A model generated the notes under the pieces. The model saw only the letters and a program-made list of their open reading frames with translations. It did not search any database and was not told the DNA's origin. This document shows, in pieces, positions 33,336 through 41,400 of a DNA stretch of 46,633 bases (within the stretch, counting starts at the first letter, position 1; each line of letters starts with the position of its first letter). Origin of the DNA: Bacteroidota bacterium (GTDB lineage Bacteria > Bacteroidota > Bacteroidia > Bacteroidales > FEN-979). The stretch lies in assembly GCA_026391715.1 (NCBI GenBank), contig JAPLDO010000216.1, positions 1 through 46,633 on the forward strand. Direction: 5' to 3'. The position numbers and the translations under genes are program-made.

Positions 33336-36194
33336 ATGAAAACAACTTTAAATACAGTTATCCTGTTTTTTATATTCTTTGCGGTTACTTTTTCCTTAAC
33401 TGTCAATAGCCAGGTTATAACAACCACTCCCGTCTTCCCCATTGACGCCGATTCATGTATCATCATTTTTGACGCCGCTCAAGGGGATGCGGGGCTGAAA
33501 GACGTCATCACGCCCATCTATGCGCATACCGGCGTGATTACCAACCTGAGTACTTCCCCTTCCGACTGGAAATATGCGGTTGCCGGATGGAGTCAGAATC
33601 TTCCCAAGGCATTGCTGACGTCTTTGGGGAACAATAAATTTAAACTTACAATGAAACCCTCTATCCGCGGATATTACGGAGTCCCGGTTACAGAACAGAT
33701 ACTAAAAATGGCTTTCGTTTTCAGGAATGCCGATGGCAGTAAAACAGGCAGAAATGCCGATGGAGGCGACGTCTTTGCCGATGTTTATACGAATGTAATG
33801 AGCGTAAATATTGCACTTCCTGCCAATAAAAATCTGTTCCTGAAATTGGACGACCCGATACCCGTTTCTGCAATAAGTCCAATGGCTGAAACCATGAAGC
33901 TGTTTGTTAATGGAACTCTTGTCAAAACTTCCACAGGGCAGTATATCACCGACACAATTCTGGCGGATAACTTTGGGCAAAACTGGGTGAAACAGTGGGT
34001 TCGCATTGAGGCGCACAACTCCACAGGCAGCGTTGCCGATTCATTCTGTTACACCGTTATACCGCCTGCAAATGTTGCCGATCTTCCTCCCGGAATTGTT
34101 GATGGAATCAACTACACAGGAACATCTGCTGCCGTTCTTTGCCTATATGCCCCTGGAAAAACTAACGTCTTTGCCACCGGTGAATTTAATAACTGGCAAT
34201 TAGATCAGGATCATTACATGAATGTCACTACCGATGGCAAACGATATTGGTTGCAACTTAATAACCTGGTTCCAAAACAGGAATACATTTTCCAATATGT
34301 TGTTGATGGCAACCTGCGAATTGGCGATCCGTATTGCGACAAGGTGAGCGATCCGAATGATCAGTATATTTCTCCGGCAACCTATCCAAACCTTAAGCCA
34401 TATCCTACTGGTAAAGCCAGTGGAATAGCAAGTTTTCTGCAAACTGACCAGGAGCCTTATGGTTGGAACTCCACACCATTTACGCCGCCGCAAATCACCG
34501 ACCTGGTAATCTACGAACTGCTGATCAGAGATTTCACAACCGCTCACGATTATCCTTCGCTGATTGACACGCTCGATTATTTGAAACGCCTCGGCGTGAA
34601 TGCTATCGAACTTATGCCGGTGATGGAATTTGAAGGAAACCAAAGTTGGGGTTACAATCCCGATTTTTCATTTGCCGTTGATAAATACTATGGTACCAAA
34701 AACGGTCTGAAAAAATTTGTTGAAGCCTGCCACTTACGCGGGATTGCCGTTATTCTCGATATTGTCTGCAACCATCATTTCGGCAGCTCGCCATTGGTAA
34801 GACTTTACTGGGACGCCGCCGCACAACGTCCGGCTCTTGATAACCCCTGGTTCAACCCGGTTGCAAAGCATCCATATAGCGTCGGGTATGATTTCAACCA
34901 CGAAAGCGCCGCAACCAAAACGTATATGGAACGATTGCTTGGTTATTGGCTGACTGAATTTCATATAGATGGATATCGCTTCGACCTGTCGAAAGGATTT
35001 ACTCAGAAAAACTCTTATCCCGATAATGTGAGTCTCTGGGGACAATATGACGCCAGCCGGATTCTCATCCTGAAAAACTATACCAATATCATTCATTCCC
35101 TGAATCCCAATGCCTTCTCCATTATGGAACATTTTGCCGATAATTCCGAAGAAAAGGAGCTTGCGGCAAATAGTATGTTACCCTGGGGGAATATGAATTA
35201 CAGCTACATCCAGGCAGGTGGAGGATGGACGTCGGGCAGTAACTCCGATCTTTCATGGGGTTCATACAAGCAACGCGGATGGACACAGCCAAACCTTGTA
35301 GCCTATATGGAAAGTCATGATGAGGAGCGGGGGATGTTTAAAAACATTTCAGCGGGAAATATCTCAAAACCGCCTTATAGTGTCAGGGATACCAATACCG
35401 CGCTGAAGCGCATCGAATTAAATGCCAACTTTTTCTTCACCATACCTGGACCAAAAATGATCTGGCAGTTCGGCGAGCTTGGATATGATTATTCAATTAC
35501 CTACGGAGGAGACCGGCTGGCGCCTAAACCAGTTCGCTGGGATTATCAGAATCAATGGCGCAGAAGATACACTAAAAATGTATTTTCAGCATTGACGGAA
35601 CTAAAGAAAACGCAACCGGTTTTTGCAACCACAAATTACACTATTGATCTTTCCGGAACTATCAAGCGATTGTGGTTGCGGCACACCACAATGGATGCAA
35701 CTGTGCTGGGCAATTTTGATGTAATCAGCCGCGATGTGACTCCCGATTTCACCAAAACCGGAAAATGGTATGAATTTTATACCGGCGATTCTCTTGACGT
35801 TCAGAATGTATCGGCAACACTGAAATTCAACCCCGGAGAATACCGGATATATACGTCGGTGAAACTTACTAAACCCATTTTCACCGGCATTGATGAAAAC
35901 GATTTTATGGAAATTGCCGGAGATAAGCATATTTTTGTTTATCCTAATCCATCTGATGGGTTGTTCAATGTAATCATCAATCTCCCCTGCGCTTCGAAAA
36001 AATCAGAAGTTACTATCTGCGACATTCACGGCAAAATTACCGGCATGGTTACCCTAAATCAATTGCCGAAAGGAATCAGCGAATTCACTTTAAATATGGC
36101 AGAATTCACTCAAGGTAAACCTGTAAGCGGCGTCTATTTTATCAGGATTGCCGGTGAAAACTACATTGAGACGGGGAAAATTGTTGTAAAATAA
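33336..36194 (+). CDS. Large T9SS-exported GH13 enzyme with CBM48-like module
   Basis: Secreted alpha-glucan enzyme of 952 residues (start at 33336 chosen from the promoter; an ATG at 33312 adds eight). Signal peptide MKTTLNTVILFFIFFAVTFSLTVNSQ; an N-terminal beta domain (about 28-160) seen in Bacteroidota amylases; an Ig-like segment (165-245); a CBM48/E-set module (about 268-345: VFATGEFNNWQLD). The GH13 barrel (about 385-720) has Asp550 (GYRFDLSKGF), Glu598 (SIMEHF) and Asp662 (ESHDEER), in the pullulanase/branching-enzyme style. A T9SS type A sorting domain (about 873-952, HIFVYPNPSDG to GKIVVK) predicts surface attachment. Its first step would be extracellular cutting of branched alpha-glucan. 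Confidence 0.9.
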   Translation: MKTTLNTVILFFIFFAVTFSLTVNSQVITTTPVFPIDADSCIIIFDAAQGDAGLKDVITPIYAHTGVITNLSTSPSDWKYAVAGWSQNLPKALLTSLGNNKFKLTMKPSIRGYYGVPVTEQILKMAFVFRNADGSKTGRNADGGDVFADVYTNVMSVNIALPANKNLFLKLDDPIPVSAISPMAETMKLFVNGTLVKTSTGQYITDTILADNFGQNWVKQWVRIEAHNSTGSVADSFCYTVIPPANVADLPPGIVDGINYTGTSAAVLCLYAPGKTNVFATGEFNNWQLDQDHYMNVTTDGKRYWLQLNNLVPKQEYIFQYVVDGNLRIGDPYCDKVSDPNDQYISPATYPNLKPYPTGKASGIASFLQTDQEPYGWNSTPFTPPQITDLVIYELLIRDFTTAHDYPSLIDTLDYLKRLGVNAIELMPVMEFEGNQSWGYNPDFSFAVDKYYGTKNGLKKFVEACHLRGIAVILDIVCNHHFGSSPLVRLYWDAAAQRPALDNPWFNPVAKHPYSVGYDFNHESAATKTYMERLLGYWLTEFHIDGYRFDLSKGFTQKNSYPDNVSLWGQYDASRILILKNYTNIIHSLNPNAFSIMEHFADNSEEKELAANSMLPWGNMNYSYIQAGGGWTSGSNSDLSWGSYKQRGWTQPNLVAYMESHDEERGMFKNISAGNISKPPYSVRDTNTALKRIELNANFFFTIPGPKMIWQFGELGYDYSITYGGDRLAPKPVRWDYQNQWRRRYTKNVFSALTELKKTQPVFATTNYTIDLSGTIKRLWLRHTTMDATVLGNFDVISRDVTPDFTKTGKWYEFYTGDSLDVQNVSATLKFNPGEYRIYTSVKLTKPIFTGIDENDFMEIAGDKHIFVYPNPSDGLFNVIINLPCASKKSEVTICDIHGKITGMVTLNQLPKGISEFTLNMAEFTQGKPVSGVYFIRIAGENYIETGKIVVK

Positions 36195-36196
36195 TG

Positions 36197-36217
36197 GGAT
36201 TTGAACTTGGAATTTGT
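36197..36217 (-). repeat. Heptamer repeat after the T9SS amylase gene
   Basis: On the minus strand the units read AAATTCC, AAGTTCA, AATCCCA in 7-base steps. It begins two bases after the amylase stop codon and closely resembles the array after WbqC at 42041-42075. Confidence 0.6.
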
Positions 36218-36221
36218 GTCC

Positions 36222-36362
36222 ACTCCGAAAAGTGGTTATAAAAATAAAAATTTGGCTAAAGTCCGGTATATCAGCACCTTGAAATGCCACTACCTTAAGG
36301 TAGTGGCATTTGATAACCAGATAGTTACTGGACTTTAGTCCAAATTGTTTCCTTTTCGGAGT
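36222..36362. repeat. 141-bp nested palindrome between convergent genes
   Basis: Three nested inverted repeats share one axis. Outer arms: ACTCCGAAAAG (36222-36232) and its exact complement (36352-36362). Middle arms: 36249-36268 and 36326-36346, both around GGACTTTAG/CTAAAGTCC, with one mismatch and one bulge. Core: a perfect 30-bp palindrome at 36282-36311 centred on CTTAAG. It lies between the ends of two convergent genes (amylase and hutI). It may fold as a long hairpin and terminate both transcripts, or be a non-autonomous repeat element. No coding potential. Confidence 0.9.
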
Positions 36363-36404
36363 AGGCTCAAACCTGGGGGTTGAAACTTTTTACCATATTC
36401 GATT

Positions 36405-37682
36405 TTAGTCAGGTTTAAGGTAGCTGCTGTCGAAAATAACTTCCCCGTTCAGGATTACGGTATCAACTTTATTGCTTCCATACGCGTAAGGCATGAACGC
36501 ATAAGTGGGGATTGGTTTGGTGATAAAAACGTTTGCCTTTTTCCCTCGGGCGATGCTCCCGTAATCTTTACTCAATCCCATAGCATAAGCGCCATTGATA
36601 GTTACCGCATTGATCGCCTCTTCGGGTAACATCCGGTATTTGATACACGCCATAGAAAGGATAAACTGCATATTTCCCGATGGGGAAGATCCTGGATTAA
36701 AATCACTCGCCATTGCAACAGGTAAACCCGCTGTAATCATCTGCCTTACCGGCGCATAAGCCATTTCGAGGAAAAACGCGGCTCCGGGTAATATTGTAGG
36801 CATGGTTTCACTTTCAAGTAAACAATCAATCTCAGCCTGTCCGGTAAATTCAAGATGATCCACTGAAAGCGCATTGTGCCTAACCCCAACCTGGATACCG
36901 CCGGAGTAATCAAGTTCATTTGCATGAATTTTCGGACGCAAACCATATTTCAATCCGGCTTCAAGAATTTTCGTCGTCTCCTCTACCGTGAAAAATCCGC
37001 GGTCGCAAAAAACGTCAATGTAAGAAGCAAGTTTTTCCGACGCCACCTGCGGAATCATTTCATTGATTACAAGATTTACAAATTCGCCCTGTTTTCCTTT
37101 GTATTCCGAAGGAACTGCATGAGCGCCGAGAAAAGTTGGCGCGATGGTCAATGGCGTCAGTTTTTGTAATTTTCTGATAACCCGCAACATTTTCATCTCA
37201 TCCTCCAGGTTTAAACCGTAACCACTTTTGATTTCTACAGCGCCGGTTCCAAACATTATAATTTCGTTGAGTCTTTCCATTGCCTGCTCCACCAACTGAT
37301 CTTCACTTGCTTCATGCAACCTTCGCGCCGAATTGAGAATCCCTCCTCCACGCTTTGCAATTTCTTCATAAGAAAAACCTTTGATTTTATCAATGTACTC
37401 AATTTCCCTGCTGCCTGCGTAAACAAGATGTGTGTGACTGTCGCAGAAACTCGGAAAAACCATCTTTCCTGCGGCGTCTATTACCGTTAAGCCGAATTCC
37501 GAATTCCGGATTCCGAAATCAATAAACGGCATTTTACCAAAATCAATTATTCTGTCTCCTTCAACAAGCAGCCAGGCGTTCTGAATAGTTTGAAGTTGCG
37601 ACATTGCCGCTCCCCTTGCCATGATCTGCGGCGCATCCTCTACCTGGATGAGTTCCTTAATGTTTTGAATCAATATTGCCAT
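36405..37682 (-). CDS. hutI: Imidazolonepropionase HutI
   Basis: Third enzyme of histidine degradation: hydrolyses 4-imidazolone-5-propanoate to N-formimino-L-glutamate. At 425 residues it has the usual length when started at 37682 (MAILIQNIKELIQVED); the frame's earlier ATG at 37748 adds a non-conserved leader. Amidohydrolase features: HxH metal pair His83/His85 (FCDSHTHLVYAGSRE), AVEIKSGYGLN, HANELDYSGG and ASDFNPGSSPSGNMQ. No hutH, hutU or formiminoglutamate gene is nearby. Residues about 54-65 (IDFGIRNSEFGL) coincide with an in-frame array of 7-bp repeats and look like an insertion in the N-terminal beta domain. Confidence 0.95.
   Translation of the reverse strand: MAILIQNIKELIQVEDAPQIMARGAAMSQLQTIQNAWLLVEGDRIIDFGKMPFIDFGIRNSEFGLTVIDAAGKMVFPSFCDSHTHLVYAGSREIEYIDKIKGFSYEEIAKRGGGILNSARRLHEASEDQLVEQAMERLNEIIMFGTGAVEIKSGYGLNLEDEMKMLRVIRKLQKLTPLTIAPTFLGAHAVPSEYKGKQGEFVNLVINEMIPQVASEKLASYIDVFCDRGFFTVEETTKILEAGLKYGLRPKIHANELDYSGGIQVGVRHNALSVDHLEFTGQAEIDCLLESETMPTILPGAAFFLEMAYAPVRQMITAGLPVAMASDFNPGSSPSGNMQFILSMACIKYRMLPEEAINAVTINGAYAMGLSKDYGSIARGKKANVFITKPIPTYAFMPYAYGSNKVDTVILNGEVIFDSSYLKPD
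37492..37519 (-). repeat. In-frame 7-bp repeat array inside hutI
   Basis: Plus strand units are CCGAATT, CCGAATT, CCGGATT, CCGAAAT in exact 7-base steps. On the coding strand they encode the segment DFGIRNSEFG. Three heptamers equal seven codons, so the array can expand by 21 bases without breaking the frame. The unit (AATTCCG) resembles the intergenic AATTCCA/AGTTCCA arrays elsewhere in the window. Confidence 0.85.
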
Positions 37683-37773
37683 GGTAATCTGAATTAGATT
37701 ACGAAAGTAACTAAATTTATGAAAATCCGGGTTATCGCCATTAACCACAGCCCAGCCCTGTTTGTCAAATTAT

Positions 37774-37781
37774 TACCTTTG
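37774..37781 (+). promoter_or_regulatory. -7 box for the C10 peptidase; sets its start
   Basis: TACCTTTG fits TAnnTTTG and lies inside the upstream-extended open frame that begins at 37719. This places the true start downstream, at the ATG of the signal peptide (37824). Confidence 0.55.
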
Positions 37782-37823
37782 CAAGGTCATTTTCAATTCT
37801 TAACCAGCCAAATTCCCTTACTC

Positions 37824-39971
37824 ATGAAAAGAGTTTTGTTTTTCACGGCAGCAATTTTTCTCCTGATTAATTCAGCGCTTTTTGCAAAACTGGTAGAAGT
37901 AAAAGACGCCAGACTTGCCGGTAAAAATTTCTATTACGAACGACTGACAAGCAATTTGCGGCAACCGGTTTTATTAAACGATCTGAAAATTATTGATGAA
38001 TATACTGAGCGGGAAGGCGCCATTCCGGTGTATTATATTTTCAATTTTACTGAAACGGGATATATTATTATTTCGGCTGATGACGCCTGTTATCCGGTTC
38101 TCGGATACTCTTTTGAATCTGCTTTTTCACCCGAAAATATTCCTTCAAACCTTGAATACTGGTTATCCAATTACAAATATGAAATAAATTCGGTAAGGAG
38201 TGGAAACCTGAAACCCGATGCAGCCATTTCGTATGCATGGAAACAACTTTCCTCTTCTGAACCTAAAATGGCTGACAATACTACTTCTCCAACTGATGTT
38301 GCCCCCATGATTACCAGTTTGTGGAATCAGGATTTCCCATACAATGCTTTGTGCCCCAAAGATCCCGCCATTATTGGAAGTTATTCGGGCAGGGTTCCTG
38401 TTGGCTGCGTGGCTACCGCCATGAGCCAGATCATGCATTACTGGCGTTATCCTTTCATGGGATATGGATCGCATTGCATTTTTCCGCAACAGCCGGCTTA
38501 TGGTCAGCAATGCGCTGATTTTGGAACTACTACATACGACTGGAATGGTATGCCCAACCAAACCTATCTTGAATCGAACGCACTTGCCGTATTAGCTTAT
38601 CAATGCAGTGTGGCTGTGGATATGCAGTACGATCCAAACGGTTCAGGCTCCAATTTGCAAAAAGCTGCCGCTGCGATGAGAACCTATTTCAAATATGCCT
38701 CGGGTACGCAATTCCAAAGTCGTAACAGTAATTATTCAACCTGGGTAAATACCCTGAAAAGCGACGTTGACGCCGGTCAGCCTGTTGAATATTCAGGCGA
38801 TGATAATTCAACCGGGCATGCGTTTGTTCTTGACGGATATCAGCAGGTTGGAACCGACTACATGTTTCATTTCAACTGGGGATGGGGCGGATCAGCGAAT
38901 GGGTATTTTTATATCAACAACCTGAATCCCAACGGAAGCAATTTCAATTCTCATCAGGGCGCAGTTGTTGGTATCAAACCGGATCCAACAGCCTATCCCG
39001 GTTCCTATTTATGTTCAGGCGCGCAAACAATTACAACAAATTTCGGAGCGATCGAGGATGGCAGCGGACCGGTGGCATATTATCCAGGCAGCGCTGCCTG
39101 TTCATGGCTCATTGCCCCGGATGACAGCATAAAAAATATCACTTTGAATTTTGTTCGTTTCAGTACCGCTTCCAACGACTTTGTGAAAGTTTATGACGGA
39201 GAAAATGCGAATGCGCCGTTGCTTGGCAGCTATTCAGGCGCGCTAACCTCAATGCCTTCGGTTACTTCAACCGGTTCTAAAATGTTCATCGCCTTCAATG
39301 CTTCCGGGATAACCACCGGAGCCGGCTGGCTGGCAAACTTCACCACAGCGACAAATCCTTTCTGCGGTTCATCAACCACCTTAACAGAATCCTTTGGAAC
39401 CATTTCCGACGGCAGCGGCATATTTGACTACCGTAACCTCTCAAATTGCAAATGGAAGATTATGCCGCCGGGTGTATCCAAACTCGTTCTCACAGTCAAC
39501 AACTTCAACACAGAACCGAATGTTGATAAAGTAATGGTTTTTGACATCGGCGCTAACGCGCTTCTCGGTACCTGGTCGGGAGCCTATACAACCATGCCGG
39601 CTCCCATCACTTCAACAACCGGAGCCGTGATGGTTATGTGGGTAAGCAACAATTCAGTTCGCGGCAGCGGATGGGAAATAAGCTATTCGCCGGTAGTTGG
39701 CAGCATTGAGCGCTACGCTTTTGAAGACCTTCAGATTTATCCTAACCCGGCGAATGAAATCATTAATCTGTCATTCACAGTGGCTCAACCTCAAAAGATT
39801 GAGATAAAACTGATCTCCATAACAGGCGAAACTTTATACACAGATAACCTAATCTGGAGTAACGGGGATTTTAAAACCGCAATCAATATTTCAACTTTTT
39901 CCAAAGGAATTTATTTGTTGAGGATGAAATCAGACCTGGGAATCGTTGTGAAGAAAATCGCGATACAATAA
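37824..39971 (+). CDS. C10-family (streptopain-like) cysteine peptidase with two CUB-like domains and T9SS tail
   Basis: Secreted protease of 715 residues. Signal peptide MKRVLFFTAAIFLLINSALFA; an inhibitory Spi-type propeptide (about 24-150, GYIIISADDACYPVLGYS). The C10 catalytic domain (about 158-386) has nucleophile Cys195 (VPVGCVATAMSQIMHYWRYP), His332 (TGHAFVLDGY) and FNWGWGGSANGYF. Two CUB-like domains follow: about 397-505 (SNDFVKVYDGE...GAGWLANF) and 509-625 (CKWKIMPPG...GSGWEISY). A T9SS type A sorting domain (about 637-715: LQIYPNPANE to VKKIAIQ) predicts surface retention. Related to interpain/streptopain; it would degrade extracellular protein. Unrelated to the sugar genes except by secretion route. 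Confidence 0.92.
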   Translation: MKRVLFFTAAIFLLINSALFAKLVEVKDARLAGKNFYYERLTSNLRQPVLLNDLKIIDEYTEREGAIPVYYIFNFTETGYIIISADDACYPVLGYSFESAFSPENIPSNLEYWLSNYKYEINSVRSGNLKPDAAISYAWKQLSSSEPKMADNTTSPTDVAPMITSLWNQDFPYNALCPKDPAIIGSYSGRVPVGCVATAMSQIMHYWRYPFMGYGSHCIFPQQPAYGQQCADFGTTTYDWNGMPNQTYLESNALAVLAYQCSVAVDMQYDPNGSGSNLQKAAAAMRTYFKYASGTQFQSRNSNYSTWVNTLKSDVDAGQPVEYSGDDNSTGHAFVLDGYQQVGTDYMFHFNWGWGGSANGYFYINNLNPNGSNFNSHQGAVVGIKPDPTAYPGSYLCSGAQTITTNFGAIEDGSGPVAYYPGSAACSWLIAPDDSIKNITLNFVRFSTASNDFVKVYDGENANAPLLGSYSGALTSMPSVTSTGSKMFIAFNASGITTGAGWLANFTTATNPFCGSSTTLTESFGTISDGSGIFDYRNLSNCKWKIMPPGVSKLVLTVNNFNTEPNVDKVMVFDIGANALLGTWSGAYTTMPAPITSTTGAVMVMWVSNNSVRGSGWEISYSPVVGSIERYAFEDLQIYPNPANEIINLSFTVAQPQKIEIKLISITGETLYTDNLIWSNGDFKTAINISTFSKGIYLLRMKSDLGIVVKKIAIQ

Positions 39972-40005
39972 GCCGCAGGATTACTGGAATTGACGTAAAT
40001 GCAGA

Positions 40006-40410
40006 TCAACCCGTAAACAGAACATCAACTTCTCCCTTGCTTTTTATACATTCCATCAACCTTGTCTTCAGCTTCCAGCAGGTCATTTGCCGGAGTTCGA
40101 TTTGTCGCGACAATTCATAAGTTGACACCGAAGGATCGGAACATACCAAATATACAATTCTGAAAGCCTCTGTGATAGGTATATGGCAGCGGTGAAATAT
40201 GGTGTGAGCTGTTGCCGATTCTTCGCGTTTGCAACGGGTACAACGACGTGAAAACTGAGTTTTACCTTTGCAGTAATTGGTATTTCCGCAACTTCGGCAA
40301 ACGAAACCGTTAGCCCATTTTTTATCGGCTAAAAATTTCAAACATTCTTCAGGTTCCGAAAAGACGCCGCCAAATTCATTGATATCAAGCTGTTTTATAG
40401 ATAAAATCAT
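40006..40410 (-). CDS. Stand-alone IS1595-type zinc-ribbon/helix protein lacking a DDE domain
   Basis: A 134-residue protein matching only the N-terminal DNA-binding part of IS1595/ISXO2 transposases. The zinc ribbon is FVCRSCGNTNYCKGKTQFSR then RCTRCK (two CxxC pairs); next come the transposase phrases ATAHTIFHRCHIPITEAFRIVYLV and STYELSRQIELRQMTCWKLKTRLMECI (helix-turn-helix). The protein then ends after KSKGEVDVLFTG. No DDE catalytic remnant or terminal inverted repeats are found in the 34 bases before the peptidase gene. A -7 box TAATTTTG (minus strand, 40433-40440) precedes it. Either a truncated transposase or a domesticated DNA-binding protein. Confidence 0.8.
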   Translation of the reverse strand: MILSIKQLDINEFGGVFSEPEECLKFLADKKWANGFVCRSCGNTNYCKGKTQFSRRCTRCKREESATAHTIFHRCHIPITEAFRIVYLVCSDPSVSTYELSRQIELRQMTCWKLKTRLMECIKSKGEVDVLFTG

Positions 40411-40432
40411 ATCGTGGCAAAAAATATTATCG

Positions 40433-40440
40433 CAAAATTA
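40433..40440 (-). promoter_or_regulatory. -7 box for the zinc-ribbon gene
   Basis: Minus strand TAATTTTG, perfect TAnnTTTG, 22 bases before the ATG at 40410. It is divergent from the thioredoxin promoter. Confidence 0.5.
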
Positions 40441-40483
40441 ACAATAATAGTGATATTTATGCGATTTATTTAAAAATTATTTT

Positions 40484-40491
40484 TATCTTTG
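40484..40491 (+). promoter_or_regulatory. -7 box for the thioredoxin pair
   Basis: TATCTTTG fits TAnnTTTG, 23 bases before the ATG at 40515. No TTG at the expected spacing. Confidence 0.55.
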
Positions 40492-40514
40492 CAGCGTAAT
40501 TCAAAACTACAACA

Positions 40515-40979
40515 ATGAAAAAACTAACATTTCTTTTTCTCTTCCTCGCTGCCTTCAGTATGCAGGCATGCAACAGCAACTCAGGAAATACCGCTAATCC
40601 ATCCGGCGCCGGCGACGAACAGGTTGTGAAATTAACTGCCGAATCGTTCCAGAAACTTGTATGGGATTATAAAAAGAATCCGCAGGAATGGGTCTTTAAA
40701 GGAGATCAGCCAGTCATCATTGACTTTTATGCCGACTGGTGCCGCCCCTGTAAAATGATTGCTCCAATTCTGGCTGAGCTTTCAAATGAATACAAGGGAA
40801 AAATCAGAGTTTATAAGGTAAACACCGATGAACAGCGTGAATTGGCAAGTCTTTTCAACATTTCATCAATTCCGGCAGTATTGTATGTTCCAAAAACCGG
40901 AAAGCCTCAAATGTCGGTGGGCGCACAGCAAAAAGCCGGATACATCGAAATGATTAACAACATTCTCCAGGTAAAATAA
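40515..40979 (+). CDS. Thioredoxin-like lipoprotein (WCRPC)
   Basis: Membrane-anchored thioredoxin of 154 residues. Signal peptide MKKLTFLFLFLAAFSM with lipobox MQAC (Cys19), then a Ser/Gly/Asn-rich tether to about residue 35. The thioredoxin domain (about 38-153) has active site Trp-Cys76-Arg-Pro-Cys79 in VIIDFYADWCRPCKMIAPIL, and cis-Pro in SSIPAVLYV. It probably handles disulfide exchange in the periplasm or at the membrane. The neighbouring gene encodes a clear paralogue without a signal peptide (shared PQMSVGA block), so this is a tandem duplication with retargeting. Its stop codon is the first unit of a TAAATCG repeat array. Confidence 0.9.
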   Translation: MKKLTFLFLFLAAFSMQACNSNSGNTANPSGAGDEQVVKLTAESFQKLVWDYKKNPQEWVFKGDQPVIIDFYADWCRPCKMIAPILAELSNEYKGKIRVYKVNTDEQRELASLFNISSIPAVLYVPKTGKPQMSVGAQQKAGYIEMINNILQVK

Positions 40980-41030
40980 ATCGTAAATCGTAAATCGTAA
41001 ATTGTAATCGTAACCTTAAATCTTAAATAC
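40977..41030 (+). repeat. TAAATCG 7-bp tandem array between the thioredoxin genes
   Basis: Units in order: TAAATCG three times, TAAATTG, TAATCG, TAACCT, TAAATCT, TAAATAC. The first unit is the stop codon of the upstream thioredoxin gene and the last ends one base before the next ATG, so the array fills the whole spacer. Because the period is seven, TAA recurs in all three forward frames. Confidence 0.9.
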
Positions 41031-41031
41031 A

Positions 41032-41397
41032 ATGGTAGAACATTTGACTAAGCAGACTTTTCTCGATAAAGTCTTCAATTATGAGCAAAACAAGGAATGG
41101 AAATTCGAAGGCAACCTTCCATGTATTATTGATTTTTATGCCGACTGGTGTGGACCATGCAAAATGGTTGCCCCGATTCTTGAAGACCTTGCCGTTGAAT
41201 ATGACGGAAAGATCAACATTTATAAGATCAACACCGAAGCCGAAGAGGAACTGGCAGGCGCTTTTGGAATTCGCAGCATCCCATCAATGCTGTTTGTTCC
41301 AATGAACGAACAGCCGCAAATGTCGGTTGGAGCATTGCCGAAAGACTCATTGATCAAGGCAATTGGCGATGTTCTTCTGAAGGATCAAAATAATTAA
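41032..41397 (+). CDS. Cytosolic thioredoxin (WCGPC)
   Basis: Thioredoxin of 121 residues without a signal peptide. Active site Trp-Cys40-Gly-Pro-Cys43 in CIIDFYADWCGPCKMVAPIL; cis-Pro in RSIPSMLFV. Slightly longer at the N-terminus than E. coli TrxA, with a YEQNKEWKFEGNLP insertion also seen in the upstream lipoprotein paralogue. It serves as a general cytosolic dithiol reductant. It follows the lipoprotein gene by a 52-base repeat-filled spacer and is followed three bases later by a WbqC-family gene. Cysteine 31 before the domain core is an extra, non-catalytic Cys. Confidence 0.93.
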   Translation: MVEHLTKQTFLDKVFNYEQNKEWKFEGNLPCIIDFYADWCGPCKMVAPILEDLAVEYDGKINIYKINTEAEEELAGAFGIRSIPSMLFVPMNEQPQMSVGALPKDSLIKAIGDVLLKDQNN

Positions 41398-41400
41398 ACA

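Noticed and set aside
36222-36362. Integron attC site
   Set aside because: The arms lack the attC core sequences, no integrase or cassette genes are present, and the palindrome is too perfect.
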